Counted from the stretch's first letter, positions 1 through 7,541 are shown. The stretch: 31,360 bases of DNA from an uncultured Eubacteriales bacterium (GCA_934474225.1 CAKSLU010000017.1:1-31360), one strand, 5' to 3'. Made by a program: numbers and translations. The notes: generated by a model from the letters alone, not told the origin.

Positions 1-169
1 CTCGCGGCGACTTTCACAGTATACATCATTTCACCCGCTTTGTCAACACCTTTTTGCATTTTTCTTCGAGTTTTTTTATTTTTCTTTTTTTGCCTGACAA
101 AGTGCATAAACCGCCGTCGAAATGGGCATCCTTTTTTACTGCAATACGCCGGAAAGCGAGGAAAAAAGC

Positions 170-847
170 GTGACAACCTGCGTCATCCGCACGCTCATCA
201 TCTACATTCTGCTCATTTTGTCGCTCCGCGCGACCGGCAAACGGCAGATCGGTGAGCTCTCGATTTCGGAGCTGGTCTCCACTTTTCTCATCTCGGAACT
301 TGCCGCCAACCCCATCTCCAACCAAGAGGTCCCACTCTCCTTTGCGGTCGTACCGATTTTGCTCATCATGTCGCTGGAAATCGTCATCTCCTTTTCCGCG
401 ACGCGCCTGAAATGCTGCAAGAAGATTTTCCTCGGTTCGCCGTCGATACTGATTCGGCAGGGGCAACTGCAGCCGCGCGAACTTTCCCGTGCGCGCATGT
501 CGCTGGAGGAGCTGCTCTGCGAGCTGCGGCAGAACAACATCACCGCCATCGAGGATGTCTCCTACGCCATCCTTGAGATGAACGGCAAGCTCTCGGTCAT
601 TCCAAAAGCCGACAAAGCGCCGCTGACGCCGAAGGACATGCAGCTTGCCGTGACCGACAGCGGCATTGCGCACGCACTGGTCGTGGACGGCGAGGTCAAC
701 CGCAAGGCGCTGGACGGCGCGGGCAGAACCGAGCGCTGGCTGGATGCGCAAATCAAGAAAGCCTGCCTTGCCCTGAAGGACATTTTTCTGCTGACCGTGG
801 ACGACACGGGGCATGTGTATATTATCAAGAGGAAGGATTTGAAATGA
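170..847 (+). CDS. DUF421 (YetF-type) membrane protein
   Basis: A 225-residue protein of the DUF421/YetF family, which are membrane proteins of unknown biochemical role common in spore formers. Hydrophobic segments lie at about residues 5-22 and 56-77, with a more amphipathic stretch at 33-48. The family motif GKRQIGELS follows the first helix (23-31), and the soluble C-terminal YetF domain begins near SYAILEMNGKLSVIPK (131-146). The start is chosen as GTG at 170: it follows a purine-rich GCGAGGAAAAA site and places the first helix at the N-terminus as in relatives. An ATG at 122 would add 16 polar residues and lacks a ribosome binding site. The gene overlaps the next by 4 bases (ATGA), so the two are probably translationally coupled. 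No convincing promoter was seen in 1-160, which is T-rich. The family call is firm; the function is unknown. Confidence 0.9.
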   Translation: MTTCVIRTLIIYILLILSLRATGKRQIGELSISELVSTFLISELAANPISNQEVPLSFAVVPILLIMSLEIVISFSATRLKCCKKIFLGSPSILIRQGQLQPRELSRARMSLEELLCELRQNNITAIEDVSYAILEMNGKLSVIPKADKAPLTPKDMQLAVTDSGIAHALVVDGEVNRKALDGAGRTERWLDAQIKKACLALKDIFLLTVDDTGHVYIIKRKDLK

Positions 848-1224
848 AGCTGTTTATCTGCGCCCTTGTGGTGCTTGCACTGATTGCCTCCTTCTGCGTC
901 TTCGGCGCGGTCGCCTGCACGGCAATTATTGATGAAATGGTAGACTTGTTGGACACCGCCGCGCCGCAGAGGGACGCCGCCGTTCCGGCGCACGCCGACC
1001 TCGTCAGCGGCGCGCTGCTGAAAAAGTGGAACGAGCATTTCTTCTGCATCAGCATGTTCCTGCCGCATCATCACCTGGACGATGTGAAGATGGCGATGGT
1101 CACGCTCGACAGCTATGCGCAGACCGACGAATACCCGGATTGGCTGGCGGCGCACGAAAAACTGCACGAGTCGCTCACACACCTGCGCGGGCTGCTGCGC
1201 GCAAATGCGGACAATATTTTATAG
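844..1224 (+). CDS. DUF4363-like membrane-anchored protein
   Basis: A 126-residue protein with one N-terminal hydrophobic segment (about residues 2-27) followed by a soluble, mainly helical region rich in charged residues. In Clostridia, DUF4363 proteins typically sit directly downstream of DUF421 genes, and size, topology and position all fit here. The ATG overlaps the TGA of the DUF421 gene (ATGA), which implies coupled translation and joint function at the membrane. The tail is predicted to be extracytoplasmic. No catalytic motif is visible. A rho-independent terminator starts at the stop codon. The family assignment rests mostly on context and topology; the function is unknown. Confidence 0.75.
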   Translation: MKLFICALVVLALIASFCVFGAVACTAIIDEMVDLLDTAAPQRDAAVPAHADLVSGALLKKWNEHFFCISMFLPHHHLDDVKMAMVTLDSYAQTDEYPDWLAAHEKLHESLTHLRGLLRANADNIL

Positions 1225-1249
1225 GAAGCGATTTTTTGCTTCCTTTTTT
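1224..1249 (+). terminator. Rho-independent terminator after the DUF421-DUF4363 operon
   Basis: GGAAGC (1224-1229) pairs with GCTTCC (1238-1243) across an 8-base loop and is followed by six T (1244-1249). It overlaps the last base of the DUF4363 stop codon. Confidence 0.8.
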
Positions 1250-1259
1250 CTTTTTCCTC

Positions 1260-1294
1260 TTGAATTACCCTAAAACCTATCGTATAATAGGGTT
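1260..1294 (+). promoter_or_regulatory. Promoter and probable self-operator of the Rrf2 gene
   Basis: TTGAAT (1260-1265), a 17-base spacer and TATAAT (1283-1288) form a near-consensus sigma-A promoter. The -10 lies inside the inverted repeat AAACCTA (1273-1279) / TAGGGTT (1288-1294). The same half-sites recur at the cysK promoter, so the Rrf2 protein probably represses itself by covering the -10. The binding is inferred. Confidence 0.75.
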
Positions 1295-1316
1295 GATGAA
1301 AGTGAGGAAATCTGCG

Positions 1317-1745
1317 ATGCTGATTTCAACCAAAGGAAGATACGCGCTGCGCGTGATGCTGGAACTGTCCGACCACGACCGGGACGAATATGTGCCGCTC
1401 AGCGTGATTGCAAAAAAACAGGAAATCTCGGAAAAATACCTCGAGAGCATTCTCGTCGTCCTCTCGAAGGCGGGCGCGATTGACGCGCTGCGCGGCAAGG
1501 GCGGCGGCTATCGGCTGAACCGCGACCCGAAGGACTACACCATCGGCGGCATCCTGCGCCTGGTGGAGGGTTCGCTCGCGCCGGTCACCTGCCTCGACTG
1601 CAAGCCGAACAGCTGCGCGCGCACGGTGGAATGCCGCACGCTGCCGCTGTGGGAAAAGCTCTACGCGCTGATTGAAAACTACCTCGACGGCGTGACGCTT
1701 GCCGACCTGAACGACACCTCCCGCATCGGCGACTATCAGATTTAA
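1317..1745 (+). CDS. Rrf2-family transcriptional regulator (CymR/IscR-like)
   Basis: A 142-residue Rrf2 regulator. The N-terminal winged helix starts with the family signature MLISTKGRYALRVMLEL, and the wing follows RGKGGGYRL (59-67). Four cysteines at 92, 95, 100 and 106 lie in the loop where IscR carries its cluster ligands (IscR 92, 98, 104), so iron-sulfur or thiol sensing is possible. The start is ATG 1317, with GAGGA 8 bases upstream; an in-frame ATG at 1296 lacks such a site and would extend the family N-terminus. The gene lies just upstream of cysK, and the two promoters share a palindrome. This points to a CymR-like role in cysteine supply, although B. subtilis CymR itself does not have this cysteine cluster. 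An IscR-like iron-sulfur role cannot be excluded. Confidence 0.9.
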   Translation: MLISTKGRYALRVMLELSDHDRDEYVPLSVIAKKQEISEKYLESILVVLSKAGAIDALRGKGGGYRLNRDPKDYTIGGILRLVEGSLAPVTCLDCKPNSCARTVECRTLPLWEKLYALIENYLDGVTLADLNDTSRIGDYQI

Positions 1746-1767
1746 TTATTTCGGAAAAATTTTGATT

Positions 1768-1831
1768 AAACCTATTGACAAAGTAGGTTTATCGTGCTAT
1801 AGTTGTATCGACCTACAAGAAAGGTGGGTTT
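1768..1831 (+). promoter_or_regulatory. cysK promoter with tandem Rrf2-type operators
   Basis: TTGACA (1775-1780), 17 bases, TATAGT (1798-1803). The -35 sits in the gap of a perfect palindrome, AAACCTA (1768-1774) / TAGGTTT (1784-1790). A second copy with the same half-site spacing (CCTA-N9-TGGG, 1812-1828) covers the likely transcription start. The half-sites match the palindrome at the Rrf2 promoter, so repression by that protein is inferred. Confidence 0.8.
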
Positions 1832-1837
1832 AAGCCG

Positions 1838-1867
1838 ATGACGCGCACCCATGATTTTCGATGTTGA
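1838..1867 (+). CDS. Candidate leader peptide upstream of cysK (MTRTHDFRC)
   Basis: A nine-codon open frame, ATG at 1838 to TGA at 1865-1867, encoding MTRTHDFRC and ending in a cysteine codon. A purine-rich AGGTGGG stretch (1822-1828) sits 9 bases upstream, so the ATG could be recognised. It lies about 28 bases into the predicted cysK transcript, whose leader is about 130 bases long. A final Cys codon in front of a cysteine biosynthesis gene suggests a cysteine-sensing uORF, as known in other bacteria. I see no clear terminator or antiterminator in 1868-1928, so the mechanism is open. An overlapping frame (ATG 1851 to TGA 1913) has no good ribosome binding site. Confidence 0.35.
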   Translation: MTRTHDFRC

Positions 1868-1942
1868 CGCAGCCGCACGGCACACACGAACGGCATTTCC
1901 ATTGACATTTTGACTTTTTGAACATATCGGAGGAACATTATC

Positions 1943-2878
1943 ATGTCTGCAAAGATTTATACATCCGCTGACCAGCTGATTGGCAAGACGCCGCTGCTGG
2001 AGCTTGCGCACATCGAAAAGGAAGACGCGCTCGGCGCGAAGGTCCTGGCAAAGCTGGAATACTTCAACCCCGCCGGGTCGGTCAAAGACCGTATCGCCAA
2101 GGCGATGATCGACGATGCCGAGGCAAAGGGGCTGCTGAAGCCCGGCGCGGTCATCATTGAGCCGACCAGCGGCAACACCGGCATCGGGCTTGCCTCGGTG
2201 GCGGCGGCACGCGGCTACCGCATCATCATCGTGATGCCCGAGACCATGTCGGTGGAGCGCCGCCAACTGATGAAAGCCTACGGCGCGGAACTGGTGCTGA
2301 CCGAAGGCGCAAAGGGCATGAAGGGCGCGATTGCCAAGGCGGACGAACTCGCCAAGGAGATTCCGAACAGCTTTGTCCCCGGGCAGTTTGTCAACCCGGC
2401 AAACCCCGCCGCGCACTTCGCAACCACGGGTCCCGAAATCTGGGACGACACCGACGGCAAGGTGGACATCTTTGTCGCGGGCGTCGGCACGGGCGGCACG
2501 ATCACCGGCGTCGGCCGGTATCTGAAGTCGAAGAACCCCGCCGTCAAGGTCGTTGCGGTTGAACCCGCGACCTCCGCCGTGCTCTCCACCGGCGTTGCCG
2601 GTGCGCACAAGATTCAGGGCATCGGCGCGGGCTTTGTGCCCGATGTGCTGGACACGAAGGTCTACGACGAAATCATCCCGGTCTCCAATGAGGATGCCTT
2701 TGCCGCCGGCAAGCGCATCGGCAAGAAGGAGGGCGTGCTGGTCGGCATTTCGTCGGGTGCTGCGGCGCATGCAGCCGTGGAGCTTGCCAAGCGCCCCGAA
2801 AACAAGGGCAAAACCATCGTGGTACTCTTCCCCGACACCGGCGACCGTTATCTGTCTACGCCTCTCTTTGCGGATTGA
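1943..2878 (+). CDS. cysK: Cysteine synthase A (O-acetylserine sulfhydrylase)
   Basis: A 311-residue PLP enzyme, the usual length for CysK, that makes L-cysteine from O-acetylserine and sulfide in the cytoplasm. The PLP lysine is K48 in NPAGSVKDR. The substrate-binding loop PTSGNTGIGLA is at about 74-84, and the phosphate-binding glycine loop GTGGTITG at about 179-186. The C-terminal FPDTGDRYLST is typical of CysK. GGAGGA (1929-1934) precedes the ATG by 8 bases. There is no adjacent cysE. The gene is expressed from its own promoter, which carries two Rrf2-type operators and a possible leader peptide, so induction under cysteine limitation is expected. CysM is less likely given the C-terminal sequence and the length. 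Confidence 0.96.
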   Translation: MSAKIYTSADQLIGKTPLLELAHIEKEDALGAKVLAKLEYFNPAGSVKDRIAKAMIDDAEAKGLLKPGAVIIEPTSGNTGIGLASVAAARGYRIIIVMPETMSVERRQLMKAYGAELVLTEGAKGMKGAIAKADELAKEIPNSFVPGQFVNPANPAAHFATTGPEIWDDTDGKVDIFVAGVGTGGTITGVGRYLKSKNPAVKVVAVEPATSAVLSTGVAGAHKIQGIGAGFVPDVLDTKVYDEIIPVSNEDAFAAGKRIGKKEGVLVGISSGAAAHAAVELAKRPENKGKTIVVLFPDTGDRYLSTPLFAD

Positions 2879-3093
2879 ACAGGGCTGTAAAAAAGCGCAG
2901 ACCGAAAAAGGGAAAGAACCAAGAAAGCTACGCTTTCTTCGTTTGTTGCAACCAATAATATAGGTAGGAATCCGCACACGGATTCCCAAACAAACCGTTT
3001 CCCTTTTTCTCTCATAGAAAACCGCCTCTGCCGTATGGAAATACGGCTTAGAGGCGGTTTTCTGTGATTCTGCATCTTTTTTACAGCCCTGTT
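2878..3093. repeat. Nested palindromic element between cysK and the ABC exporter
   Basis: A 216-base stretch without a gene, bounded by an 18-base perfect inverted repeat: AACAGGGCTGTAAAAAAG at 2878-2895 and its complement at 3076-3093. Inside are a second pair (GAAAAAGGGAAA 2904-2915 / complement 2998-3009), small hairpins (AGAAAGC/GCTTTCT, GGAATCC/GGATTCC) and the large terminator stem at 3016-3063. The end sequence recurs beyond the stop codon at 15970, so this is likely a dispersed MITE- or terminator-like repeat that serves both converging operons. Confidence 0.65.
3016..3063. terminator. Bidirectional terminator between cysK and the ABC operon
   Basis: AGAAAACCGCCTCT (3016-3029) plus GCCGTAT (3030-3036) pair with ATACGGC (3041-3047) and AGAGGCGGTTTTCT (3050-3063), giving a 21-bp stem with a GGAA loop and a two-base bulge. 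A runs and T runs on the two sides allow termination from either strand. Confidence 0.8.
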
Positions 3094-3095
3094 TT

Positions 3096-4898
3096 TCAGG
3101 TTCTGTACTTCTCTGCCTGCAAATTGAACAGCGAGGCATAGATGCCACCGCGACGCATGAGCGCGTCGTGACTGCCGTGCTCGGCGACGCTGCCGCCGTC
3201 CAGCACGAAGATTTCATCCGCATCGCGCGTGGTAGACAGGCGATGCGAAATGAAGATGACCGTGTCGTCCTCGAGCGCCTCGCGGATATGCGCGTTGAGT
3301 TCGTATTCGGCCACCGGATCAAGCGCGGCGGAGGGTTCATCCATTACCGTGACTGCGGCGCGGCGGAAGAAGGCGCGGGCGATGGCGATTTTCTGCGCCT
3401 CGCCGCCCGAGAGGTTGACGCCCCGCTCGTCAAATTCGCGCGTGAGCGGCGTGTCGATGCCGTCGTCCAGCTTGGCAAGGCGGTCGCCGAAGGTCGCCTC
3501 GTCCAGCGCGGCGGTCACGCGCGGGCGGTCTTCCTCGGCGTAAATGCCGCCCGCCACATTCTCCGCCACCGTAGCGGCGAAGATTTTATAATCCTGAAAG
3601 ACTGCCGCGATTTTTGCGCGGTAGGCGGCGAGGTCGTAGTCCCGGATGTCGGTGCCGTTGTACAGAATCGCGCCGTCCGTCACATCGTAGAACCGCATGA
3701 GCAGCTTGATGAGCGTGGTTTTGCCCGCGCCGTTGTAGCCGACGAGCGCGATTTTGCGCCCCTTGTCAATGCGGAAGGAAACATCACGCAGCACTGGCGT
3801 GCCGTCCGCATAGGCAAAGCCGACATGGCAGAATTCGATGTGCTCGAAATCCCCTGGCTGCACATCCCCGCTTGGCACGGCGGTTTTGGTATCCAAAAAG
3901 ACGCGCAGCTTGTCGATATAGAGGCTATGCTTGGACAAATCGGTAAAGGCATTGAACAACGTTTTCAGCGCCGAGCTGACGCGCCACGAGGCGGTGACGG
4001 CAAGAGCGAAGCCGCCGAGCGGCAATGTCTTTGTAATGAGCAGCTGATAAAGCAGCAAAAGGAGCAGTCCGTTGTCCTTGATTGCCCCGGTCGTGTTCCA
4101 AATCATGCCGCACAGCGCCGCGCGGCGCTTGTATTTGCCGATCACGCTTCGCCGCTCCTCGAGGCTCTCCTCATAGAGCTTGTCGAGCACCGTTGACGCC
4201 TCGCTGATGCGCAGCTCCTTGGCGTAGTCCGGCATGTCGTGCACGCGGCAGACATAATCGGAGACGCGGCGTGCACGGCGGCACGCCATGTCGTACTCGT
4301 AATTCTGCTTTTTGACATACGCCGAGCAGACAATGCCGATGCCGGCAGATGCCAGGACAACGGCGGCGACGAGCAGGTCGAGGTCGAGCAGAATTACGAG
4401 AATCGCCGTGCCGCCTGTCAGGCGCATGATCATCTGCCAGAGCGTGTCCAAAACAGAGCAAACCGTGCGGTCCGCATTGTTCATCGCCCAGATAAAATCG
4501 TTGTAGAATTCGGGAATCTCGTATTTGCCGAGGTCGAGCGAGATCGCGTGGTCAAACAGCTTCAGATGCACGCCGCATCTGAGCATGAGCTGCTGCCGCT
4601 CATACCCGACTTCCCAGAATGTGCGGGTCGCAGCGATAATCAGGATGGTCAGCAGAGCAACGACAAGGATCAGCCGCAGAATTTCGGCAAGTGTCGCGCC
4701 GCCGTCCAGCCGATTGAAAATCTCTTTGATATACCAGGCTTCAAGAATTCCCCACAAGGCATTGAGAAGCGCGCAGGCAAAATAGGTGGCGACAAAGCGC
4801 GGCGAAACCTTCCATGCGGCGGCAAGCAGCCACGCCGTGTTGCGAAACACAGTCGCCGGCTTCTGCTTCTGCTTTTTCTTTTCGTTCATTTCAGCCAT
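3096..4898 (-). CDS. ABC exporter half-transporter, second subunit
   Basis: A 600-residue fused permease-ATPase. After a lysine-rich N-terminus (KKKQKQK, 7-13) come about six membrane helices (roughly 33-320), then an ATPase domain. Visible there are Walker A GYNGAGKT (387-394), signature LSGGE (496-500), Walker B VTVMDE (516-521, catalytic E521) and switch His552. The site therefore looks catalytically complete. It overlaps the upstream ABC gene by 8 bases, with GAGGA inside that gene's end as the ribosome binding site. The two proteins share layout and basic N-termini and probably form a heterodimeric type IV exporter. The substrate is unknown; peptide, lipid or drug export are all possible, and no substrate gene lies nearby. 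Confidence 0.92.
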   Translation of the reverse strand: MAEMNEKKKQKQKPATVFRNTAWLLAAAWKVSPRFVATYFACALLNALWGILEAWYIKEIFNRLDGGATLAEILRLILVVALLTILIIAATRTFWEVGYERQQLMLRCGVHLKLFDHAISLDLGKYEIPEFYNDFIWAMNNADRTVCSVLDTLWQMIMRLTGGTAILVILLDLDLLVAAVVLASAGIGIVCSAYVKKQNYEYDMACRRARRVSDYVCRVHDMPDYAKELRISEASTVLDKLYEESLEERRSVIGKYKRRAALCGMIWNTTGAIKDNGLLLLLLYQLLITKTLPLGGFALAVTASWRVSSALKTLFNAFTDLSKHSLYIDKLRVFLDTKTAVPSGDVQPGDFEHIEFCHVGFAYADGTPVLRDVSFRIDKGRKIALVGYNGAGKTTLIKLLMRFYDVTDGAILYNGTDIRDYDLAAYRAKIAAVFQDYKIFAATVAENVAGGIYAEEDRPRVTAALDEATFGDRLAKLDDGIDTPLTREFDERGVNLSGGEAQKIAIARAFFRRAAVTVMDEPSAALDPVAEYELNAHIREALEDDTVIFISHRLSTTRDADEIFVLDGGSVAEHGSHDALMRRGGIYASLFNLQAEKYRT

Positions 4899-6741
4899 GG
4901 CAAGCGTCCTCGCTTTCCCGGTATTTTTCCGCTTGCAGGCGGAACATCGCGGCGTATGCGCCGTCCGCCGCCATCAGCGCCGCATGCGTTCCACTCTCGG
5001 CGACACTGCCGTCCTCGAGCAGCAGCACACGGTCGGCAAGCACCGCGCTGGACAGGCGGTGCGAGATGAACAGCACGCTGCGATCGCGGCAGGCATCCAT
5101 CATGTTTTCATACATTTTGTATTCGGCAAGCGGGTCGAGCGCGCTGGTCGGCTCGTCGAGGATGGCGATGTCCGCCTGCTTTGCGTAGATGCGGGCAATC
5201 GACAGCTTCTGTCCCTCGCCGCCCGAGAGATTGACCCCCTGCTCGTCAAATTCGCGCGTCAGGCGGGTGTCCGCGCCGTCAGGTAGGCGTTTCAACTTCT
5301 CGGAAAAGCCGGATTTTTCAAGCGCATCCAGCACGGTTTCGCGCTCGTCCGGCGCCTCGGGATGCAGGAGCACATTTTCCGCCACGCTGACCGCAAAGTT
5401 CTTGAAATCCTGAAACACCACGGCAAAGGCGGCGCGATAGTCGGCAAGCCGCAAGTCCTTGATGTTCACGCCGCCGTAAAGAATCTCGCCCTCCTCGGGG
5501 TCATAGAGGCGCAGCGCCAGCTTGGCAATGGTGGTTTTGCCCGCGCCGTTCTGCCCGACCAGCGCGAGCTTCTCCCCGTCGGCAAGGGTGAAGGACAGGT
5601 TTTGAATCGTCGGCTTTGCCGCGCCGGGGTAGGTAAAGGTCACATTGCGGAATTCGAGGTCGCCGCGCCGCACGGGCAGGGCGTCCGCGCGCTCGGTGAT
5701 CTGCACCGGCATCGCAAGAAAGTCGCGGATGTTTTGCAGATAGCGCGCGTTGTCCGCAAGCTCGGTAAAGTTGTCTGCAAAGTCGAGAAGACCATAGGTG
5801 ACATTGGCGATGGAATTGATCACAACCAGGCAATCGCCGTAGAGGATTCTTCCCGTGCCGAGCGTCTGCCAGACGGCATACGCCGCCGCGCCCATCTGCA
5901 GAAGCACCTCCTGCAGAAGGTCTATGCCAAACCACAGCGCAAGCAACCGCGGCGCATTGCGCCGAATGATTGCCGCCTGTGCTTCTGTCGCCGCCCGGAA
6001 CCGCGCCTTCATCAATTCGGCAAAGCCGCCGGTGCGCATCTCCTTGGCGTAGTCGGCAAGATAAAAGGTGCGCCCCGCATATTCCTGCGCGCGGCGATGC
6101 GGCTTTTGCTCCATGTTCGCCGCATAGCAGACGCGATTGGAGCACGCGCACAACGCCGAGCTGACGATCGGAAGCAGCATGAACAGCGACAGCCACGGGT
6201 CGATAGCGACAAGCACCGCCGCCGACACGCCGAGGTCGACCACGCGGAAGCTGAAGCTGACAAAGGTGCGGTACACTTTGAACACATAGTCGGCAGAGCC
6301 GTCCCGCGCCTTGAAATAGGCGTTGTACGCCTCGGGGTCCTCGTAGGCGGCGAGGTCCACGCGGCGCGCCTTTTCCATCAGCGTCCGCTCGACATAGGCG
6401 CGCACCTTCAGCACATTGCGCTCGTAGTACGGCGAAGTGTTGTTCCAGGGCGAATAGAAATTGACAATCTGGCTGAGCGCGAGATGTAAAACAAAGCAGG
6501 CAAGCACCACGGTGAGAATTTCCGAGAAGGGCTTGCCGGTCTGCGCGGCGTTGACCGCATAGCGCAGCAAAATCACATTGGTCAGCGCATTGCGAAAGCC
6601 GTTTGCCGCGTTGGCAAGCCCGGACACCAGCAAAAAGCCGGGCGCGGCGCGATGGATCATCCCAAGCGCAAAACCCGTGTTTTTCAGCACGGCAAACGGC
6701 TTTTGCTTTTGCTTTTTCTCCTTCTGTTTCGTCTTCGGCAT
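4891..6741 (-). CDS. ABC exporter half-transporter, first subunit
   Basis: A 616-residue fused permease-ATPase, first gene of the operon. A very basic N-terminus (KTKQKEKKQKQK, 3-14) precedes about six membrane helices (35-320). The ATPase domain shows Walker A GQNGAGKT (396-403), LSGGE (505-509), Walker B IAILDE (525-530, E530) and His561. Unlike many heterodimeric exporters, neither subunit shows an obviously degenerate Walker B glutamate. The start ATG 6741 has AAAGGAG 8 bases upstream and a strong promoter at 6794-6822. The ends overlap by 8 bases with the partner gene. The operon is transcribed away from a small anchored protein gene at 6910. The exporter function is clear from the fold; the cargo is not known. 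Confidence 0.92.
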   Translation of the reverse strand: MPKTKQKEKKQKQKPFAVLKNTGFALGMIHRAAPGFLLVSGLANAANGFRNALTNVILLRYAVNAAQTGKPFSEILTVVLACFVLHLALSQIVNFYSPWNNTSPYYERNVLKVRAYVERTLMEKARRVDLAAYEDPEAYNAYFKARDGSADYVFKVYRTFVSFSFRVVDLGVSAAVLVAIDPWLSLFMLLPIVSSALCACSNRVCYAANMEQKPHRRAQEYAGRTFYLADYAKEMRTGGFAELMKARFRAATEAQAAIIRRNAPRLLALWFGIDLLQEVLLQMGAAAYAVWQTLGTGRILYGDCLVVINSIANVTYGLLDFADNFTELADNARYLQNIRDFLAMPVQITERADALPVRRGDLEFRNVTFTYPGAAKPTIQNLSFTLADGEKLALVGQNGAGKTTIAKLALRLYDPEEGEILYGGVNIKDLRLADYRAAFAVVFQDFKNFAVSVAENVLLHPEAPDERETVLDALEKSGFSEKLKRLPDGADTRLTREFDEQGVNLSGGEGQKLSIARIYAKQADIAILDEPTSALDPLAEYKMYENMMDACRDRSVLFISHRLSSAVLADRVLLLEDGSVAESGTHAALMAADGAYAAMFRLQAEKYRESEDACHG

Positions 6742-6793
6742 GGTGCGTGCTCCTTTGAAAATCGGGTTTTACCGACAGATTTGTTCTATTTGT

Positions 6794-6822
6794 ATGATAC
6801 CATACATTTCCGACTTTGGCAA
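6794..6822 (-). promoter_or_regulatory. Promoter of the ABC exporter operon
   Basis: Read on the minus strand: TTGCCA (6822-6817), 17-base spacer, TATCAT (6799-6794). It lies back to back with the promoter at 6852-6880, only 29 bases away, so a regulator bound between them could affect both. Confidence 0.75.
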
Positions 6823-6851
6823 GTCGTTTTCGGCAAAGCGCACAAAAAGCA

Positions 6852-6880
6852 TTGACAAACTGGGAAATCTACGGTACACT
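6852..6880 (+). promoter_or_regulatory. Promoter of the small anchored protein gene
   Basis: TTGACA (6852-6857), 17-base spacer, TACACT (6875-6880). It lies 29 bases upstream of the ATG at 6910. Confidence 0.8.
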
Positions 6881-6909
6881 GTAGACACAATAAGAAAGGG
6901 AGTGAAGCT

Positions 6910-7299
6910 ATGTCTGTTTGCAAAAAGCCGTTGTTTTGGGGCATCCTGCTTGCCGTGCTCGTCTGCGCGGTGCTTGCCGCCTGCTTTCTGTTTGTGCCGA
7001 AGGAGGCGCAGTTGAAGCCGCTGCCCTGCGTCTACAAGTTTGATGGCGATGACCTGCTAAATTCAGCATCGGTTTCGCTCGACACGGACGGCAAATTCAT
7101 GCTGATGTTCTCTCCAATCAGCAGCTACCTCGGCATCGGCGACTACACCGTTGAGGGTGGCCGTCTGATTCTGCCGCTTGAGGGCATGAACGAGAAGTAT
7201 GTCTTTAAGATTCGCGGCGAGACACTGGTCTTTGACGGGAAGGCGTCCACCGAGGTGGGACACCACGGCGCGTTCACCGACGGCGCGGTATTTCGGTGA
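6910..7299 (+). CDS. Small membrane-anchored or lipoprotein, unknown function
   Basis: A 129-residue protein with a hydrophobic N-terminal segment (8-29) that contains a possible lipobox LAAC (22-25). The hydrophobic run continues past the cysteine (FLFV), so an uncleaved anchor is equally possible. The rest (about 35-129) alternates short polar and hydrophobic stretches, as expected of a small beta-rich extracytoplasmic domain. The pattern resembles small lipocalin-like lipoproteins that report a formula of the type LxLxxDGxFxL. AGAAAGGGAGTG precedes the ATG. The gene has its own strong promoter and is divergent from the ABC exporter, so a link to it is possible but unproven. Confidence 0.75.
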   Translation: MSVCKKPLFWGILLAVLVCAVLAACFLFVPKEAQLKPLPCVYKFDGDDLLNSASVSLDTDGKFMLMFSPISSYLGIGDYTVEGGRLILPLEGMNEKYVFKIRGETLVFDGKASTEVGHHGAFTDGAVFR

Positions 7300-7508
7300 A
7301 GGGTTTCGGCTCCCCTGTGCAAGGGGATAGCTGTACGAGACGCGCAGCGTCTCGCGGAGTTTTTCTTCGTCGGCTGAACACCGACGATTTCGCGAGCGAA
7401 ACCGAAAAACATCCTGACGCCGCCTGAGGGGTTGTTCCGTGGCTTTGTAACAATCCCTCCGCCGCCATCCGGCGGCACCTCCCTTTGCCGGGGGGAGGCG
7501 AAGATTGA
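7299..7508. repeat. Palindromic intergenic repeat (MITE-like)
   Basis: About 210 bases made almost wholly of hairpins: CCCCT/AGGGG (7313-7325), GAGACGC/GCGTCTC (7338-7354), CGTCGG/CCGACG, TTTCGC/GCGAAA, GGGGTTGTT/AACAATCCC, GCCGCC/GGCGGC and CCTCCC/GGGAGG. The outer ends (CGGCTCCCC near 7308, GGGGGAGGCG at 7491-7500) are also roughly complementary. The layout matches a repeat family I know as common in intergenic regions of gut Firmicutes. I see no gene in 7300-7657. Confidence 0.65.
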
Positions 7509-7521
7509 TTACGCACGGCAC

Positions 7522-7541
7522 GGGCGATTCGGCAGTCGCCC
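7522..7541. repeat. Short inverted repeat GGGCGA...TCGCCC
   Basis: GGGCGA (7522-7527) and TCGCCC (7536-7541) flank GATTCGGCAGTC-type sequence, followed by CTAC. Such GGGCGATTC...TCGCCCCTAC units are recurrent intergenic repeats in Oscillospirales genomes. It lies just beyond the larger palindromic repeat. Confidence 0.5.

Noticed and set aside
1..160. Promoter for the DUF421 operon in the T-rich start of the window
   Set aside because: Several TTGCAT- or TTGCCT-like hexamers can be found but none has an acceptable -10 at the right distance.
1902..1929. Second promoter-like sequence (TTGACA then TATCGG) just before cysK
   Set aside because: The -10 match is poor and would overlap the ribosome binding site, leaving no room for a leader. 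The promoter at 1775-1803 is far better.
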